Notes under the pieces: model-generated | The model's input: only the letters and a program-made list of their open reading frames with translations | Database searches by the model: none | What the model was told of the DNA's origin: nothing | Translations under genes and position numbers: made by a program | From: Actinoplanes liguriensis | GTDB taxonomy: Bacteria; Actinomycetota; Actinomycetes; Mycobacteriales; Micromonosporaceae | Direction: 5' to 3' | DNA length: 6,427 bases | Assembly (NCBI GenBank): GCA_000715855.1 | Contig: KL571331.1 | Coordinates: 9,185-15,611 of the forward strand | Shown here: positions 1 through 5,426 of the stretch, in pieces | Layout: each line of letters starts with the position of its first letter | Numbering within the stretch: position 1 is the stretch's first letter

Positions 1-224
1 TCGCGTCGGCCGTCGAGGAGCAGACCGCGACGACCGCCGAGATGAACCGCAACGTGGCGACCGCCGCGGCCGGGGCGTCCGAGATCGCCCGCAACATCAA
101 CGGGGTGTCCGGTGCGGCCGAGCAGAGCACCATGACGGTTGCTGCCGGTCAGCAGGCGGCTTCCGAGTTGGCGGCGCTCGCGGAGGATCTCACGCAGCTG
201 GTGAGCCGTTTCAGCTACCGCTAG
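1..224 (+). CDS. Methyl-accepting chemotaxis protein, C-terminal end (5' truncated)
   Basis: This is the last 73 residues of a chemoreceptor; the frame is open from base 3 and ends at TAG 222-224. The start lies outside the window, and the internal ATG at 42 is not a real start because the homologous coiled coil runs on upstream of it. The visible sequence is the C-terminal methylation helix of the cytoplasmic signalling hairpin. It begins ASAVEEQTAT, which fits the receptor methylation consensus (two small residues, two any, two Glu/Gln, two any, two small), so Glu5-Glu6 of the fragment are the likely CheR/CheB sites. The following TTAEMNRNVATAA and EIARNINGVS are typical of actinobacterial and Gram-positive receptors. 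The helix continues in heptad-like Ala/Glu/Gln-rich sequence to the end, RFSYR. There is no CheR-tethering pentapeptide at the C terminus. The sensory domain, and so the ligand, cannot be seen. The gene converges on the minus-strand catabolic operon and has no obvious functional link to it. Family identity is confident. Confidence 0.9.
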   Translation, partial: ASAVEEQTATTAEMNRNVATAAAGASEIARNINGVSGAAEQSTMTVAAGQQAASELAALAEDLTQLVSRFSYR

Positions 225-272
225 GGCAGGGGGCGGCGCGCGGCTGCGGCCGGCGCAAGGGGGAACGTGGAG

Positions 273-310
273 AAGGAACGCTCGGGCTGCGCGGTCCGGG
301 CGTTCCTTTT
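273..310 (+). terminator. Intrinsic terminator of the chemoreceptor gene
   Basis: The left arm AAGGAACGCTCGG (273-285) pairs with the right arm CCGGGCGTTCCTT (296-308) as 13 consecutive pairs, one of them a T-G wobble, around a 10-nt loop. A TTTT run at 307-310 follows. It lies 49 nt after the chemoreceptor stop codon. On the minus strand the same stem would follow the end of the Ldh_2 gene by about 160 nt, but the T-run on that side is poor (CCTTCTCC), so any bidirectional use would be weaker. Confidence 0.85.
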
Positions 311-437
311 CGTCCTGGCTGCGGCGGGTCGGGGGGCGGCCGAACCTGTGGGGCGACCGCGCGCAAACCCCGCCCAGAGGGGGGCGCCGTACCCACCAAA
401 CATTGTCGCGCGGAACGGCGCCCGCCCGCTGGTGGGC

Positions 438-463
438 TGTGGACAACCCGCCAGTGTGGATAA
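438..463 (-). promoter_or_regulatory. Pair of DnaA-box-like 9-mers
   Basis: Read on the minus strand, 463-455 is TTATCCACA, the classical high-affinity DnaA box. Positions 446-438 are TTGTCCACA, the form favoured in Streptomyces-type high-GC origins. They are in the same orientation with an 8-bp gap (17 bp start to start), and the first begins 7 nt after the Ldh_2 stop codon. The match to the consensus is seen directly; binding by DnaA is inference. No oriC landmarks (dnaA, dnaN, AT-rich unwinding element, many boxes) are present, so this is not an origin on this evidence. Confidence 0.5.
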
Positions 464-469
464 CGTGAC

Positions 470-1522
470 TCAGGCGGTGGCGGGCAGGGCGACGCCGAGC
501 TTCTCGGCCGCTACCTGCAGTTCTGCCCAGACCTTGGCCGCCACCGGGATGCCTTTGGCCGCCCGGGACTCGGCGACCCCGGCGCTGTTCTCGCCCGGGT
601 AGCGGATCTCCTCGTCGTCGGAGGCGCGGGTCAGGCCCTTGAGTGTGTCCAGGGTCGCGCCGACGGCCGGGCCGAAGTCGTCGCCGGAGCCGAAGGCGGC
701 CGGGTCCAGGGCGATGATCAGGGCATTCTGGCGGTGCACCCGGCCCTGCGGGTCGTCCGAGTGGAAGGAGCTGAGGATCGGGGCGCCGACCAGCACGCTG
801 GTGAGCAGTTCGAAGACCAGGGACATGCCGGCGCCCTTGACGCCGCCGAGCGGGAGCGGGAGCTTGGCGAGGTTCGGGTCGGTGGTGGGTACGCCGTCAG
901 CGGTCGCGGCCGTCCCCGCCGGGAGCTCTTTACCGGCGTTGCGGTACTGGGCGATCTTGCCGAGCGCGATGCCCGCGGTGGCCATGTCGAGCAGGGCCGG
1001 TGCGTGGCCGGGCGCCGGGACGGCGATCGACAGCGGGCTGGTGGCAACCGCGGCGCCTTTCACGCCGGGGTACGCCATGTTCGGCATCCCGGCGACGAAC
1101 GCGATCCCGACGAGCCCCCGCGCCGCGATCGCCGAGGTGTAGTAGCCGATCGCTCCGGTGTGGACGGTCTGCCGGACGCCGACGATGCCGGCGCCGTTGG
1201 TGCGGGCGCGGGCGACCGCCTCGTTCGCGGCCGCGCTCAGGGCGACCGGGCCGGGCGCACGGTCGGCGTCGAGGACGGCGACCGCGGGGGTGGTCGACGC
1301 GAAGCTGAGCGACGGCGCGCGGTTGGCCTCGCCGGAGTCGAGCAGTTCGAGGTAGCGGGGCACCCGGGACGCGCCGTGCGAGTCGACCCCGCGCAGGCTG
1401 GCCCAGGTCAGGACGTCGCTGATCACGGCGGCGTGCTCCGCGCCGACGCCGGCCGCGGTGAACAGGGCCGTGGCGAGGGAACGAAGGTCGTCCGCGGGGA
1501 CGATCACCTTGGGTGCGGGCAT
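470..1522 (-). CDS. Ldh_2-family NAD(P)-dependent 2-hydroxyacid dehydrogenase (malate/lactate dehydrogenase-like)
   Basis: The 350-residue protein matches the full length of the Ldh_2 (MDH2/LDH2) oxidoreductase family. This family interconverts 2-hydroxy acids and 2-oxo acids, or reduces cyclic imino acids, with NAD(P)H in the cytoplasm. Visible family marks are GVDSHGASRVPRYLELL (45-61, the conserved D-x-HG-x2-R block), VHTGAIGYY (120-128, with His121 at the usual catalytic-His position), ATSPLSIAVPA (160-170), LLDMATAGIALGKI (177-190) and GGVKGAGMSLVFELL (226-240). The family more often has DMATS where this protein has DMATA. ATG at 1522 is chosen because AGGA lies 7-8 nt upstream and overlaps the stop codon of the ThDP-enzyme gene. 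It is the last gene of the operon. The exact substrate (malate, lactate, sulfolactate, ureidoglycolate, 2,3-diketogulonate and piperideine carboxylate are all known in the family) cannot be assigned. The neighbouring decarboxylase suggests that it supplies, or removes, a 2-oxo acid. Confidence 0.88.
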   Translation of the reverse strand: MPAPKVIVPADDLRSLATALFTAAGVGAEHAAVISDVLTWASLRGVDSHGASRVPRYLELLDSGEANRAPSLSFASTTPAVAVLDADRAPGPVALSAAANEAVARARTNGAGIVGVRQTVHTGAIGYYTSAIAARGLVGIAFVAGMPNMAYPGVKGAAVATSPLSIAVPAPGHAPALLDMATAGIALGKIAQYRNAGKELPAGTAATADGVPTTDPNLAKLPLPLGGVKGAGMSLVFELLTSVLVGAPILSSFHSDDPQGRVHRQNALIIALDPAAFGSGDDFGPAVGATLDTLKGLTRASDDEEIRYPGENSAGVAESRAAKGIPVAAKVWAELQVAAEKLGVALPATA

Positions 1523-1529
1523 CGGAGGG

Positions 1530-1534
1530 TTCCT
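1530..1534 (-). promoter_or_regulatory. Ribosome binding site of the Ldh_2 gene
   Basis: On the minus strand AGGAA occupies 1534-1530, 7 nt before the ATG at 1522. It overlaps the TAG stop (1535-1533) of the preceding gene. This arrangement favours translational coupling and fixes the start of the Ldh_2 gene. Confidence 0.6.
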
Positions 1535-3212
1535 ATCGGGAGACGCGGATGTTGACGATCGCGGTGGTTCCTCCGCGTACGGCCTTGAGCGCCCGTTCCA
1601 GCGCGGGCCGCACCTCGTCCGGCCGGGTGACGGTCTCGCCGTGCATGCCGAACGGTTCCGCGAACGCGGCCAGGTCGGGCTGGCCGGCGAGGTCGTTGCC
1701 GAGGAACTCGCCGGTTTCGACGGCCGCGCCCTGCGGGTAGAAGCGCAGGTGGTTCATCTTCATCGACCGGTATTCGGTGTTGTTGAAGACCACGATCAGC
1801 AGCGGCAGCCCGTTGGCGCGGGCGGCCTGCAGGGACTGGACGATCGGGTTGTAGAGGAACGCCCCGTCGCCGATGGTCAGCGCGACCAGGGAAGAAGGGG
1901 CGGCCAGCTTCACGCCGAGCGCGACGGCCATCCCCTGACCGAGGCCGCCCTGCACGTAGAAGTACGAATCCGGCCGGGTCGCCTGCAGGTGGCGCTGCAC
2001 GACACGGCTGTGCGTGATCGTCTCGTCGACCACGATCCCGTCGGCGCCGACCAGGGAACGGAGCGTGGCGGCCACGAGAACCGGGTCGATCGACGTCGAC
2101 GACGCGGCACGCTCCTCAGCGGCGGCAACGGACGCGAGCTCTTCGTCGTGCCGGGTCGCGTCCCATGTCCGTACGGGAAATCCTTGCTCTTTGAATCTGA
2201 CCGCCAGCTCACGCAACGTGGCCGCGACGCCGCCTTCGAGATAGAGATCGGCGTTGAGGACCTGGTAGACGACGTGCGGGCGCTGCGGCTGCTCGTCGAT
2301 CACCACGATCTTGGCGAGGGCCGGCTCGCGCGACGGCGGGTAGAACGGCGCGCGGCAGTTGAGCAGCACGATCACGTCGGCGGTGTCCACGAAGGACTCG
2401 ATCTCGCCGCCGGCGTGCAGCTCGTGGTCGCGGGGGAAGTTCGCGCAGACCGCGGAGGCCGGCTCGACGACCGGGATGCGCAGCGCCTCGGCGAACTCGA
2501 CGAGCGCCTCGAAACCGCCCGGCTCACGGCCGGTGGTCTCGGTGATGATCACCGGGTTCGACGCCGCCGCCAGCAGCTCCAGAACGGCCTGGATGTCCTC
2601 GGCGGTGCTGACCGTGTTGCCGTGCGGGGCGACCGATTTCAGCGGAACGGGCTCCCACGGGTCGAGCAGCACTTCGAGGGGAATGTTCAGGTAGACCGGG
2701 CCGGCCGGGGACTTCGCGGCCAGCTCGGCGCCGCGCGTGATCATGGTGGGCAGCGTGTGCACGCTCGCGGCCTGCGACGACCACTTGGTGAACGGCGCGG
2801 CCATCATGTGCGGGCCGCCGACCACCGACAGGTTGCGGTACCACTGGCCGCCCGGGTCGGGGCCCGGCCCGTCGCCGTAGGTGATCGACTCGGAGGAGGC
2901 GACCACCATCGGCGCGCCGGCGAGCAGCGCGCCGTGCACCGCCATCGAGCCCTGGAGCAGGCCCGGTCCGGCGTGCAGGAGCACACCCTGGGTGCGGCGG
3001 GTGACCAGGGCGTACCCGGTGGCCATGCCGACCGCCACGGTCTCGTGCAGCAGGTCCAGGTAGCGCGGGCAGGGCAGTCCGTCCCGGTGGCGGCGGGCCA
3101 GCGACTCCCACACCGGGGCCCATTCGGACCCCGGTGAGGAGAAGATCCAGTCCGCCCCGGCCGCGTTGAACGCGCTGATGACCGCGTCGCCGCCATCGGA
3201 GTGCGAAGCCAT
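1533..3212 (-). CDS. ThDP-dependent 2-oxo-acid decarboxylase-like enzyme (acetolactate synthase/benzoylformate decarboxylase superfamily)
   Basis: The 559-residue protein has the usual three-domain layout of this superfamily: Pyr domain (about 6-175), central domain (about 200-335) and PP domain (about 375-555). Glu57, in LLHETVAVGMATGYA, is the glutamate that activates the ThDP aminopyrimidine. The cofactor and Mg-binding motif runs from GDG (448-450), through a 26-residue gap, to NN (477-478). The N-terminal SSPGSE (25-30) and VLLHAGPG (77-84, His80) align by eye with the PGSN and LHSAAG active-site segments of benzoylformate decarboxylase. That favours a non-oxidative decarboxylase over acetolactate synthase, although database labels will probably say the latter. 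The start is ATG 3212: it lies 1 nt after the amidohydrolase stop and has a weak GGGA about 6 nt upstream. A further in-frame start at 3287 would overlap the upstream gene by 74 nt and add unconserved Arg/Ser-rich sequence. The operon pairs it with an aldehyde dehydrogenase and two 2-hydroxyacid dehydrogenases. The substrate is unknown. Confidence 0.87.
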   Translation of the reverse strand: MASHSDGGDAVISAFNAAGADWIFSSPGSEWAPVWESLARRHRDGLPCPRYLDLLHETVAVGMATGYALVTRRTQGVLLHAGPGLLQGSMAVHGALLAGAPMVVASSESITYGDGPGPDPGGQWYRNLSVVGGPHMMAAPFTKWSSQAASVHTLPTMITRGAELAAKSPAGPVYLNIPLEVLLDPWEPVPLKSVAPHGNTVSTAEDIQAVLELLAAASNPVIITETTGREPGGFEALVEFAEALRIPVVEPASAVCANFPRDHELHAGGEIESFVDTADVIVLLNCRAPFYPPSREPALAKIVVIDEQPQRPHVVYQVLNADLYLEGGVAATLRELAVRFKEQGFPVRTWDATRHDEELASVAAAEERAASSTSIDPVLVAATLRSLVGADGIVVDETITHSRVVQRHLQATRPDSYFYVQGGLGQGMAVALGVKLAAPSSLVALTIGDGAFLYNPIVQSLQAARANGLPLLIVVFNNTEYRSMKMNHLRFYPQGAAVETGEFLGNDLAGQPDLAAFAEPFGMHGETVTRPDEVRPALERALKAVRGGTTAIVNIRVSR

Positions 3213-3213
3213 G

Positions 3214-4089
3214 TCAGTTCCCGGTCGAGGTCGGCGTGATCGGCCAGCCGAGAACCTCGCAGATGCCCCGGCCCATGATCCACTCAAGCTCTTCGGCGGT
3301 GAAGTCGTAGTGCTTGGTGAACTGCTCGATGGTCTCCACGTAGCTCAGGCCGTGACCCAGCAGGCGGGTGATGTCGGTGCCCCAGAAGCAGCGCTGCGGG
3401 CCCATCTTGTCCACCATCTCACGGACGTACTTCTCGATGTTCAGGTTCGGGAACGGCTGCGTCGAGTAACCGGGCAGCGCCGACACCTTCACGTAGATGT
3501 TCGGGTGCTTGGCCAGGTCGGCGGTCTCCGAGACCCAGTAGCCGATGGCGTCGTCGACGCAGCGGGCCATGATGCCCATGTGGTCGATGATGATCTTCAG
3601 GCCGGGGTGCTTCCCTGCGATCGCGCCCAGCTCGGCCTTCCAGATCGGCGCGTGCACCATGGTCGGGATGCTCAGCTCCTCGGCGAGCGGCCAGTACCAG
3701 TCGTTGGTGCCGTCGATCATCCAGTTGCGGTCGATCGGGCGGTGGAAGGTCAGGCGGGTGCCCTTGATGTACGGGTTCTGCGCGAAGTCCCGCAGCATCG
3801 CCGCACCCTCGGCCGGCTTGTTCTGCGGGATCCGGGCCATGATGCCGAACCGGTCGGGGTGGGCCTCGCACGCCTCGAGCGCGTAGTCGATGCGGTCGCC
3901 CTCCCAGGACGGCGGCAGGATCAGGGCCCGGTTGACGCCGGCCTCGTCCATCAGCGCCAGGCACTCCTCGTACGAGAAGGGGTCCTCCCGGTGACCGTTC
4001 AGCCGGATCCGCTCGCGAGCACCCGGAACCCAGGGGCGGTCCGGGGTCTCTTCCTTCCAGATGTGCACCTGGGAGTCGACGACGAACAT
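3214..4089 (-). CDS. Amidohydrolase-superfamily TIM-barrel protein (amidohydrolase 2 / lactonase-like)
   Basis: The 291-residue protein is the length expected for the COG2159/COG3618-type amidohydrolases. That group includes 2-pyrone-4,6-dicarboxylate lactonase, sugar lactonases, and decarboxylases or hydratases of aromatic breakdown. Visible barrel residues are DSQVHIW (5-11, beta-1), IKGTRL (108-113, beta-4), MVHAP (144-148, His146, beta-5), IIIDHMGI (166-173, His170, beta-6) and CFWGTDITRL (234-243, Asp239, beta-8). The usual HxH of beta-1 is Gln7-x-His9 here, so the metal site may be altered or absent, as in the metal-independent lactonase branch. There is no signal peptide, so it should be cytoplasmic. 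The start is ATG 4089, with GAAAGGA 7 nt upstream. The stop codon is 1 nt from the ThDP-enzyme start, so the two are probably co-translated and act on the same pathway. It could hydrolyse a lactone or amide, hydrate, or decarboxylate; the reaction cannot be fixed from sequence. Confidence 0.85.
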   Translation of the reverse strand: MFVVDSQVHIWKEETPDRPWVPGARERIRLNGHREDPFSYEECLALMDEAGVNRALILPPSWEGDRIDYALEACEAHPDRFGIMARIPQNKPAEGAAMLRDFAQNPYIKGTRLTFHRPIDRNWMIDGTNDWYWPLAEELSIPTMVHAPIWKAELGAIAGKHPGLKIIIDHMGIMARCVDDAIGYWVSETADLAKHPNIYVKVSALPGYSTQPFPNLNIEKYVREMVDKMGPQRCFWGTDITRLLGHGLSYVETIEQFTKHYDFTAEELEWIMGRGICEVLGWPITPTSTGN

Positions 4090-4096
4090 ATGGTTT

Positions 4097-4103
4097 TCCT
4101 TTC
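4097..4103 (-). promoter_or_regulatory. Ribosome binding site of the amidohydrolase gene
   Basis: GAAAGGA on the minus strand (4103-4097) lies 7 nt before the ATG at 4089. It is the clearest Shine-Dalgarno match in the operon and supports this start. The hairpin at 4117-4129 lies just upstream of it. Confidence 0.7.
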
Positions 4104-4116
4104 GAGCCGGGGTGAG

Positions 4117-4129
4117 AACCGAGCCGGTT
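4117..4129 (-). repeat. Small inverted repeat in the amidohydrolase leader
   Basis: On the plus strand AACCG (4117-4121) and CGGTT (4125-4129) form a perfect 5-bp stem around AGC. It sits 13 nt upstream of the amidohydrolase Shine-Dalgarno sequence. In the minus-strand RNA, the 3' arm plus one base on each side (4122-4116, UCGGUUC) is exactly complementary to the loop of the upstream inverted repeat at 4174-4194. An 8-bp direct repeat, CGAGCCGG, also occurs at 4103-4110 and 4120-4127. Confidence 0.4.
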
Positions 4130-4173
4130 GTGAAAGACGCTATGGGGGATTTCCGGCGGTGCGGAGTCCGTAG

Positions 4174-4194
4174 CGTGCAATCGGTTCTTGCACG
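4174..4194 (-). promoter_or_regulatory. Perfect 7-7-7 inverted repeat after the LhgO gene (operator or RNA hairpin)
   Basis: CGTGCAA (4174-4180) and TTGCACG (4188-4194) are perfect inverted copies separated by 7 nt. The element starts 6 nt after the LhgO stop codon, in transcript order. As DNA it has the size of a dimeric repressor operator (TGCAA-N7-TTGCA core). As RNA it is a 7-bp hairpin with a 7-nt loop and no following U-run, so it is not a standard terminator. It is the only sizeable spacer in the operon, so it could separate the expression of the two halves. No convincing -35/-10 pair was found next to it. Confidence 0.45.
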
Positions 4195-4200
4195 AATGCG

Positions 4201-5394
4201 TTAGTCGAAAACAGCGGTCACCACGTGCTCGGCGATCGCCAGGGATGACGTCGCCGCAGGTGACGGCGCATTGCGAACAGCGGTTACCGCGCCGAGACGG
4301 TGAATACGGAAGTCGTCGACGAGACTGCCGTCGCGATCCAGGGCCTGAGCGCGCACTCCCGCGCCGGAACGGACCACGTCGGCGGCGCCGATCTCCGGGA
4401 CGTACTGCATCGCCTCGGCCATGTAACGGCTCTTGGAGAGCGAACCGCGTACCTCCTTGACGCCGGTCCGCCAGTGCTGTTTCGCCATCTTCCAGGAGCC
4501 CGGCCAGGCAGCGAGCGCAGCCAGATCCGGAACGGAGAGGTTCGAGCGTTTGTAGCCCTCTTTCGCGGTCGCGAGCACCGCGTTCGGGCCGACCTCCACG
4601 ACACCTGTCACGCGGCGGGTGAAGTGCACGCCGAGGAACGGGTACCGCGGGTCGGGAACGGGGTAGATCATGCCCCGGACCATGTCCGCCTTCGCATCGG
4701 ACACCCGCATGTATTCACCGCGGAACGGAATGATGATCGGCTCTTGCTGATCACCGGCCAGCCTGGCGACCCGATCCGAATGGATCCCGGCGCAGACGAT
4801 CAACCGGTCGACGACCAGCCGGTTCTCCCCCGAGGTGACCTCAGTGCGGCCGGCCTGAACGCTGATCCCGTCGACCGGCCAGTTGAAGCGGACCTCTCCC
4901 CCGGCGGCGACGATGTCGTCGGCGAAGGCCCGCGCGATTCCCGGGAAATCGGTGATCGCGGTTTCCGGGGAATGCAGCGCGGCGAGGCCGGCGGCGTGCG
5001 GCTCGATCTCGCGGATCCCGGCCGGATCGACCCGGCGCAATCCGGGCACGTTGTTCTCCCGCGCCCGTTTCTCCAGGTTGTCGAGCCGCCCGAGCTCGTC
5101 GGCCCGGACCGCGACGACCAGTTTGCCGCACTCGTCGTAGGCGATCTTCCGCTCCCGGCAGTACTCCTTGAGCAGCAGGCGCCCGCGCGTGCACAGCTCG
5201 GCCTTCAGGCTGCCCGGCGTGTAGTAGATGCCGGCGTGCACCACCCCGGAGTTGTGGCCGGTCTGGTGCAGCGCCAGGTCGTGCTCCTTCTCCAGCACCA
5301 CGACCTTGACGCCCGGCCGCCGGAGGGTGATCTCCCGGCCGATCGCCAGGCCGACGATGCCGGCCCCGACGATCCCGATGGTCTCGTCAGCCAT
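4201..5394 (-). CDS. lhgO: L-2-hydroxyglutarate oxidase/dehydrogenase (LhgO/YgaF family, FAD-dependent)
   Basis: The 397-residue FAD-dependent oxidoreductase of the DAO/GlpO type is full length for LhgO. LhgO oxidises L-2-hydroxyglutarate to 2-oxoglutarate and passes electrons to the quinone pool at the inner face of the membrane (known for E. coli). Visible marks are the N-terminal dinucleotide fold IGIVGAGIVGLAIG (6-19) with the ribose-binding acidic residue in VVVLEKE (31-37). The family block HQTGHNSGVVHAGIYY (43-58) is followed by PGSLKAELC (60-68), CAGIHSDRVARLAG (201-214), RSGAGVRAQALDRDG (342-356) and NAPSPAATSSLAIAEHV (375-391). ATG 5394 is preferred. An adjacent in-frame TTG at 5397 would add one residue, and both have a purine-rich GAAAGAGGCGG upstream. 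It lies 32 nt after the aldehyde dehydrogenase stop codon. LhgO usually sits with csiD/gab genes; here it is in a different setting, so a related 2-hydroxyacid substrate is possible. Confidence 0.9.
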   Translation of the reverse strand: MADETIGIVGAGIVGLAIGREITLRRPGVKVVVLEKEHDLALHQTGHNSGVVHAGIYYTPGSLKAELCTRGRLLLKEYCRERKIAYDECGKLVVAVRADELGRLDNLEKRARENNVPGLRRVDPAGIREIEPHAAGLAALHSPETAITDFPGIARAFADDIVAAGGEVRFNWPVDGISVQAGRTEVTSGENRLVVDRLIVCAGIHSDRVARLAGDQQEPIIIPFRGEYMRVSDAKADMVRGMIYPVPDPRYPFLGVHFTRRVTGVVEVGPNAVLATAKEGYKRSNLSVPDLAALAAWPGSWKMAKQHWRTGVKEVRGSLSKSRYMAEAMQYVPEIGAADVVRSGAGVRAQALDRDGSLVDDFRIHRLGAVTAVRNAPSPAATSSLAIAEHVVTAVFD

Positions 5395-5401
5395 CAATGT
5401 T

Positions 5402-5412
5402 CCGCCTCTTTC
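5402..5412 (-). promoter_or_regulatory. Ribosome binding site of the LhgO gene (decides between two adjacent starts)
   Basis: The minus strand reads GAAAGAGGCGG over 5412-5402. Taking GAGG as the core gives 7 nt to TTG 5397 or 10 nt to ATG 5394. Taking AGGCGG as the core gives 7 nt to the ATG. The ATG is preferred on codon type, but the sequence does not settle it. Confidence 0.45.
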
Positions 5413-5426
5413 ATAGGTCGTTGCGT

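Larger units (their letters stand above)
225..469. other. Convergent intergenic spacer, no gene seen
   Basis: This is the 245-bp space between the two converging genes. Besides the terminator at 273-310 and the two DnaA-box-like sites at 438-463, it holds a small GC-rich hairpin. There GCCCGCC (420-426) pairs with GGTGGGC (431-437), with one G-U pair, around the tetranucleotide CGCT. That hairpin has no T-run on either side, so it is at best a weak 3'-end structure for the minus-strand operon. Open frames crossing the spacer are Arg/Pro/Gly-rich, lack family resemblance and look like GC artefacts. Confidence 0.6.

Noticed and set aside
420..437. GC-rich hairpin considered as terminator of the minus-strand operon
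   Set aside because: Only a 7-bp stem with a wobble and no T-run on the minus-strand side; not enough to call a terminator.
734..1555. Plus-strand open frame (273 codons) antisense to the Ldh_2 gene
   Set aside because: Low-complexity Arg/Gly/Asp composition, no family signature, and it crosses the end of one real gene into the next.
1458..3137. Long plus-strand open frame (559 codons) antisense to the ThDP enzyme
   Set aside because: The translation is Arg/Gly/Asp/Val-rich without any recognisable motif and lies opposite a gene with clear catalytic motifs. It is the usual antisense shadow in very GC-rich DNA.
3213..3287. 25-residue N-terminal extension of the ThDP enzyme from a start at 3287
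   Set aside because: It would overlap the amidohydrolase gene by 74 nt and encode unconserved Ser/Arg-rich sequence. The ATG at 3212, 1 nt after the preceding stop, fits the family length.
3166..4173. Plus-strand open frame (335 codons) opposite the amidohydrolase
   Set aside because: No motif, shadow composition, and it extends through the intergenic leader; the minus-strand gene explains the region.
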